Assembly (NCBI RefSeq): GCF_964204645.1
Contig: NC_134035.1
Location: 2,184,001 to 2,248,000, forward strand
Direction of reading: 5' to 3'
DNA: 64,000 nucleotides
Source: Tubulanus polymorphus
Taxonomy: Eukaryota; Nemertea; Palaeonemertea; Tubulaniformes; Tubulanidae
Shown: piece by piece, positions 59,101 to 64,000 of the stretch
Layout: each line of letters opens with the position of its first letter
How positions within the stretch are numbered: the first letter of the stretch is position 1
Translations under genes and position numbers: made by a program
Notes under the pieces: model-generated
The model's input: the letters and a program-made list of their open reading frames with translations, nothing else
The model's database searches: none
What the model was told of the DNA's origin: nothing

Positions 59101-62100
59101 ATGTCTCCGCCGTCGGAATTAGGTACTTGTTGCAGTTGGGTGCCCGACCAGGTAAACTATTCAAACTCATTTCAAAATTTCTTATAACATTTGAGTTAAA
59201 ATCGTCTTATAGTTTTAATCGCGGGTAACTTGTCAACGGAAGCCAAGTCTCCTAAGTTTGTTTAGATGAAACTGCGATTAAGCCATTACTCTCTAAACAA
59301 CCCTTTGGAATATTTTGTTTTCAAAAATTTTTGCTAGGATTTTTGATATCTATCAATATATTATATCGCGACATTTTCAGAAAAAAAAATATTTATTTCT
59401 TAAATGAAAACTTGAAAGAATTTATGTTATTGAATAAAAGGTCAGATTAGTGGATAGTAGGTTTTTCTTCTCGTTTTTATGATTTAGAAACTCTAAAGTA
59501 CTCAATGAATTTGTTGTTAGCTTCTTATGGAAATATTTAATCAGCTTTGTGCTGGTATTTTAGGAATGTTCGAGACCTATTATTCTTGAGGTTTCATCCG
59601 AAACAGTGTGCATGTATTCATTTCATATTGCCTGGGACAGTTGTGAGTTTTGACTGAGAGTTAACTCAATGAAAATGAACTAATTTTAACCGAGAGTTAA
59701 CTGTAACTCACAATAGTGAATCCAGTAGATTTGACTCATTGATTGACAGTAATTAATTCATTGAAAATGAACTAATTTTAACTCACAGTTAACTACTGTG
59801 GAAGAAGGTCCTGTTGTCTATGTGCAGTTTTTATCAGTAATCAAGAGATTCTTACGCGAAATTTGAACAAACTAAATCAAAATAAGTTGAAATTAATGAT
59901 TTATAAATTTTTGATTTTTCTCGTTTGTTTTGCAGGTATTCCGTACTGGTTTGAATCTCGCAGGACCCGTGCAACTGAATCTCGGACCCGGTATCAGATT
60001 CAAACCCGACACCGCCGCTGATATTGCGCCGCTTTGCTGTTCGGCTACCGATCAAAACAATAATAACACCAACGAAAAAACCACCGAAAAAATGATTCAA
60101 TTAGGTAAGTAAGATATGTGCAGAAATAGTACAGCGTTAGTGAATAGCCACACTACGCTTAAATGTGGAGAATAGATTATATGATAAAAACCCATTATAG
60201 TAAAAAATAAAAGCAAAATTGATTATTGAAAAATTGAAATTCTAAAATTGAGGGCATTTCGTCAGGTATGACTACAGAGTTCAGGAATGTCTCCCCAACC
60301 TGATGGTGTAAATCGGCAGCTTACGCCGTACAGGGTTCTCACTGATCAAGAAGAATCATGGATTCAGGATTAATTTTGCCTTGGGGAAAATCTGATCTGG
60401 CAACCCTGACTATCGGGATATTTGAATTTTTGGGGTCGTGTCTTGTTCTCGCTGATTAAGAGTGTCGTATTCAACCTATTTATCTATTTTATAGAGGTTC
60501 TCGTCACTGAGGAGAATCTGAAGAAATGTCTGCAGCGTCACTTCGACGTGTTGGACGCCGTCGTCTCGGAGGTCGATGAACGAACGTGGCAACGATGGGT
60601 GGATTGTCGACACGGCGGTAAGCATTACATTAATTGAAATGTTTATTTCACTTTATAAACATCCCAGACTGAGTGCGTATTAGATAGATAGAAATAGACG
60701 AATAGTACTTCATTAAACATCCCAGACTGAAAGCGTATTAGATAGATAGAAATAGACGAATAGTACTTCATTAAACATCCCAGGCTGAAAGCGTATTAGA
60801 TAGATAGAAATAGACGAATAGTACTTCATTAAACATCCCAGACTGAAAGCGTATTAGATAGATAGAAATAGACGAATAGTACTTCATTAAACTTCCCAGG
60901 CTGAAAGCGTATTAGATAGATAGAAATAGACGAATAGTACTTCATTAAACATCCCAGACTGAAAGCGTATTAGATAGATAGAAATAGACGAATAGTACTT
61001 TATTAACTGTTTTATTTTGAAGTACGAGCTTTCGCTACTAGTGTATAGTATAGCTTCATCAGGTGAATGACTCATTCACCTCATGTAGCTATTATACACT
61101 TGTACCGAAAGCTCATAGTTCCAATAAACAAGTTATCTATTTGTCTGCTGTTACTTATTCTACACTAGGTTAACAAGAATCTTCATACCTAGATAGAAAG
61201 AACAACTAAAAACAAATAACTCTACGAATTATTCAAATTTTCATATTCCATATTTCTCAGGTACAAGCCGTACGACACCAGCTCTGATGAATTCCGGCAG
61301 CTACGACGATATAACCGAACAAGGCTATTCATTAAAACGAGGTAAACTGACGTGTTTTACTCGAATATATGGGAAACAATTTTAGATTAATCCCGCGCTA
61401 GAAACGAAAAATAGGGCCCAAAATCTTCCTTTGAGCTAGTAGTTTAGCGGTAAACAATTTTTCGATGGGCTACTGATCAAGTCGTCTTTATGAAAACAAA
61501 CTGACAGAGTGACAAACTGATATGAACGTTGGAATTTTTGATGAACTACTAGAACTTTTAAAAATATCAGGAAAACATTTTAGAGTTAATTTTTCATTCC
61601 CAGTGCAGAATCACAGATTGTGTTTCACCAATCGATTTTACAGTTGTATGGTTTCGAAACCCACTGTAACTGTTTTTGTGTAGCAGATGAGGAGTCGGGG
61701 CGGGTTTGGGCGGCTTGATGGCTAGTAGGTTAAACTCGTTGTTTTACTCTTACAGGAATTGACTTGTCCGAGTCGGTGCAGTCGACATTCTCTCCGAAGA
61801 TGGGTTTGAAATCGTTTCATCATTCGAAACGAACGACGACGACCTCGTCATCGTCGTCGTCCAGACGCAAGTCGACCGCGGCGACGAGCGCCGGACATAA
61901 CGACAGGATTCCGTCTGCTATGTCGACGCATGACGAATCTTTAACGGACGCCAGCGAAATTACGCTCGATCACGAAGAAATTGATAATGTTTCAACCAAC
62001 AAGAAATCGTCAGGTACATTACATAAACCAAACTATCCCGTAAACTTAACCATACACTGTAAATATTTCATGTAGTTGAAAAGAAGGGAAATACAATGTT

Positions 62101-64000
62101 TTTCACAAATACAGAGTTGCCAAATATTCCTGTCCTGTGATATTTCGTTATGATCTTGTCCTGAAAAATACTGGTTTAATTCTTTCGTCCGTCAGAAGTG
62201 TGAAGGATGTTACTTCCAATTGGGGGTCTTACCCTTCCCCCTCTCATTTACTGATTATTTTGTTAAGAAATATGAAAGGTTTTGATTACTGATTAATTTG
62301 AACAGAAATATAAAAGATGTTACTGAGGGTCTTGCCCCCTTGATTAGTAATTGATTTGAAAAGGAATATGAAAGGTTTTACAGAGGGTTTTACCCCCCTT
62401 GATAACTGATTAATTTGTACAGAAATATGAAAGATGTTACTGAGGGTCTTACTTTTGATTACTGATTAATTTGAACATTTGCTTTTATTATCGACATGAA
62501 ATTTCAGTTTAACTCCTTTCTTCAACTTACAGAAAAAACACCGACGAAAACTTCCCGACCGAAACGAGCGTTGACTCCATCTTCGTCGTCATCGAAGTTG
62601 CCGTCTCATCCTGCGAAACGTACTAAACTCCAACTAACGGAGCGCCATCGATCTCCCGGTACTCCGTCGAGCGTCGACGAAACGACGCGGTCGACGTCTA
62701 CTTCGAAGCACGACCGCCGTACGCGCGGTAAAATATTCGTGAATCCGTTCAAAAGCGATTTCACGCCAATAACCGGCCGTCGACGGACGTCGCCGCGCCG
62801 GTCGGCTTCGACGAAGAAATCGCGCGTTCATCGATCGACGATTAAAACGACTTTGAAAAAACCGACACCGGAGAGAACGACTTCGCCGAGAAAACAGACG
62901 GACACCGCCGACGACGACGAGCAGGTGGAAAACGCGACACGTAAATCGGGCGTATTGAAGAAGTATTACCAGTGCGGTTACTGCGAGCGCAGTTTCGTAC
63001 GCGTCGATCATCTGACGAGTCACGTTCAGAAACACATGGGCGAATCGAGTTACACTTGCGCCGATTGCGGTCGACCGTTCTACAGTTTGAGCACGTTACG
63101 CGCGCACGCTGTACGAGCTCACGAGACGTCCGCGCCCGACGCCGAGTCCGAGGGCGTTCGATCTCCGTCGTCGTCGTCGCGGAACGAGGTCAACGAAGCG
63201 AATGCGGCGAAAAGCGTTTCGCCGTCGAAGTTTAAAACGAATGGCAAGAAGAAAATATCGATGGCCGGATTGAAGAAATCGTTGAGCTCGACGTTGGAGC
63301 AGAAGCGTCGATTGATCATACCGTTGAAACGCGTAACATTACCGGCCGGCGACTTCACGGCGATCATCAAGCGACGAGAATTGAACGACGTGACTGCCGG
63401 GGGCAGCAAGGAGGCAAAGACGTCGAAGTCGCTGAAAGCGGTAGAAAACGATGATGCGGCAAAGAAGGACAAGACGCCATCAAAGTCACCTAAGGCGACA
63501 GTCGGCGATGATGGGAGAAATAAGCAAAAGACACCAATCGATGAGAAAAAGAAGGATGAGATGTTGAAGGCTCAGAAAGCAGCGGTGGACGATAATGAGA
63601 AAATGAAGAAGGCCGCAAAGGCACAGAAAGCAACGAAGGATGATGATGAGAAAAAGAAGGAAAAGATGTTGAAGTCACCGAAGGTAGCAGTAAACGATGA
63701 TGAGAAAAAGAAGGAAAAGATGTCAAAGTCATCGAAGGCAGCTGTGAACGATGATGAGAGAAAGAAGGAAAAGATGTCAAAGTCATCGAAGGCAACAGTG
63801 GATGATGATGAAAAAAAGAAGGAAAAGACATCAAAGTCACCGAAGGTAGCAGTAAACGATAATGAGAGAAAGAAGGAAAAGAGATTGAAGTCACCAAAGG
63901 CGGTAGAGGTCGATGATGAGAAAAAGAAGGAAAAGACATCAAAGTCAACAAAGGCAGCTGCGGACGATGATGAGAAGAAGGAAAAGACATCAAAGTCACC
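59101..64000 (+). CDS. C2H2 zinc-finger protein with lysine-rich repeat tail, partial
   Basis: Six exons: 59101-59151, 59936-60104, 60495-60617, 61261-61341, 61756-62013 and 62533 to beyond 64000, with consistent phases, giving at least 716 aa. The start ATG opens MSPPSELGT and joins exon 2 in phase 0; this first exon is the least certain. Exons 2-3 encode a conserved-looking domain (FRTGLNLAGPVQLNLGPG; EENLKKCLQRHFDVLDAVV) not recognised. Exon 5 is Ser/Thr/Arg rich. Exon 6 has a long basic stretch, then two C2H2 fingers: CGYC with HVQKH (62973-63035) and CADC with HAVRAH (63057-63122). After these come low-complexity 18-residue repeats of the type NDDEKKKEKMSKS, still open at the edge. It is probably a nuclear DNA- or chromatin-binding protein. 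Confidence 0.85.
59650..59795. mobile_element. Small palindromic repeat (GAGTTAAC family), doubled
   Basis: GAGAGTTAACTCAATGAAAA and ATGAACTAATTTTAACCGAG, followed by a second related pair ending AACTCACAGTTAAC. It matches 43885-43962. It lies in the first intron of the zinc-finger gene. Confidence 0.5.
60655..61005 (+). repeat. 58-bp minisatellite
   Basis: Six copies, period 58, containing AAACATCCCAGACTGAAAGC, GTATTAGATAGATAGAAATA and GACGAATAGTACTTCATT. Copies are nearly identical, so the array is young. It lies in the intron after exon 3 of the zinc-finger gene. Confidence 0.95.
61020..61150. mobile_element. Foldback hairpin related to 16245-16319
   Basis: CGAGCTTTCGCTACTAGTGT, TCATCAGGTGAATGA and TACCGAAAGCTC form an imperfect hairpin. 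The following ATAAACAAGTTATC recalls the block after the 16245 hairpin. It is the same family, more diverged. Confidence 0.65.
62215..62480 (-). repeat. Inverted, diverged copy of the 60-bp minisatellite
   Basis: About four units with ATATGAAAGRTKTTAC, GAGGGTCTTACCCCC and TTGATTACTGATTAATTTG. The reverse complement matches 46015-46376. It sits about 50 bases upstream of the exon 6 acceptor of the zinc-finger gene. Confidence 0.8.
63640..64000 (+). repeat. 54-bp coding repeats of the zinc-finger gene
   Basis: At least seven 18-codon repeats of the pattern (V/A)(N/D)DDEKKKEK(M/T)SKS(S/P)KAA, continuing past the window edge. The repeat keeps frame throughout. SPK/SSK steps resemble histone H1-type tails, an inference only. 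Confidence 0.9.

Noticed and set aside
58914-59228. 104-codon frame starting ATGG just upstream of the zinc-finger gene
   Set aside because: Joined through the donor at 59152 it enters exon 2 in the wrong phase and stops after about 28 codons; the ATG at 59101 fits instead.
62634-63999. Minus-strand open frames opposite the zinc-finger exon
   Set aside because: Shadow frames; the plus frame has C2H2 fingers and splices in phase with upstream exons.

Overview
The window reads as AT-rich nuclear DNA of an invertebrate animal. Genes are split by GT-AG introns, rhodopsin-class receptors are intronless and clustered, and small transposon remnants are dense. A marine lophotrochozoan (mollusc, annelid, brachiopod or similar) fits the mix of an astacin with ShK domains, lineage-specific receptor expansion and LINE/SINE tails ending in GCGCTATATAA plus ATT repeats. 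The species cannot be named from sequence alone, and that placement is inference.

Layout. 1-460: 5' flank of a receptor copy lying off the left edge. 1084-4698 (-): a complete ten-exon secreted astacin metalloprotease with two ShK domains (343 aa). 5787-17536: six single-exon class A GPCR genes. Four belong to one subfamily (5787 +, 7937 -, 14368 -, 16583 -) and two are FMRFamide-receptor-like (9501 +, 11869 -). The last two subfamily members lie in a recent segmental duplication. 18226-29200: a gene-poor repeat block with about 2.3 copies of a 3.05-kb tandem unit, then a 2.77-kb foldback palindrome whose arms carry 32-bp tandem repeats. 31178-36788 (-): 13 exons of a CCDC91/p56-like trans-Golgi coiled-coil protein; its first exon was not found. 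36789-42308: intergenic or upstream sequence with two piggyBac-type MITEs. 42309-51235 (-): a complete eleven-exon type II membrane protein with a cholinesterase-like ectodomain lacking the catalytic serine (neurotactin-like, 771 aa). 51236-59100: no recognised gene. 59101 to the right edge (+): six exons of a C2H2 zinc-finger protein with a lysine-rich 18-residue repeat tail, cut by the edge.

No operon-like cooperation is implied. The functional groups are chemosensory or neuropeptide receptors, one extracellular protease, one vesicle-traffic adaptor, one adhesion molecule and one nuclear protein. The three multi-exon genes with both ends resolved or anchored were built by hand from splice sites with matching phase, and the two complete ones sum exactly to whole codons (1032 and 2316 nt). 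The most unusual structures are the foldback element, the tandem 3-kb units with a small reused terminal exon, the clustered TM2-TM3 divergence between the two youngest receptors, a 5' flank shared by two different receptor types, and duplicated RRDSWD cytoplasmic exons in the neurotactin-like gene.
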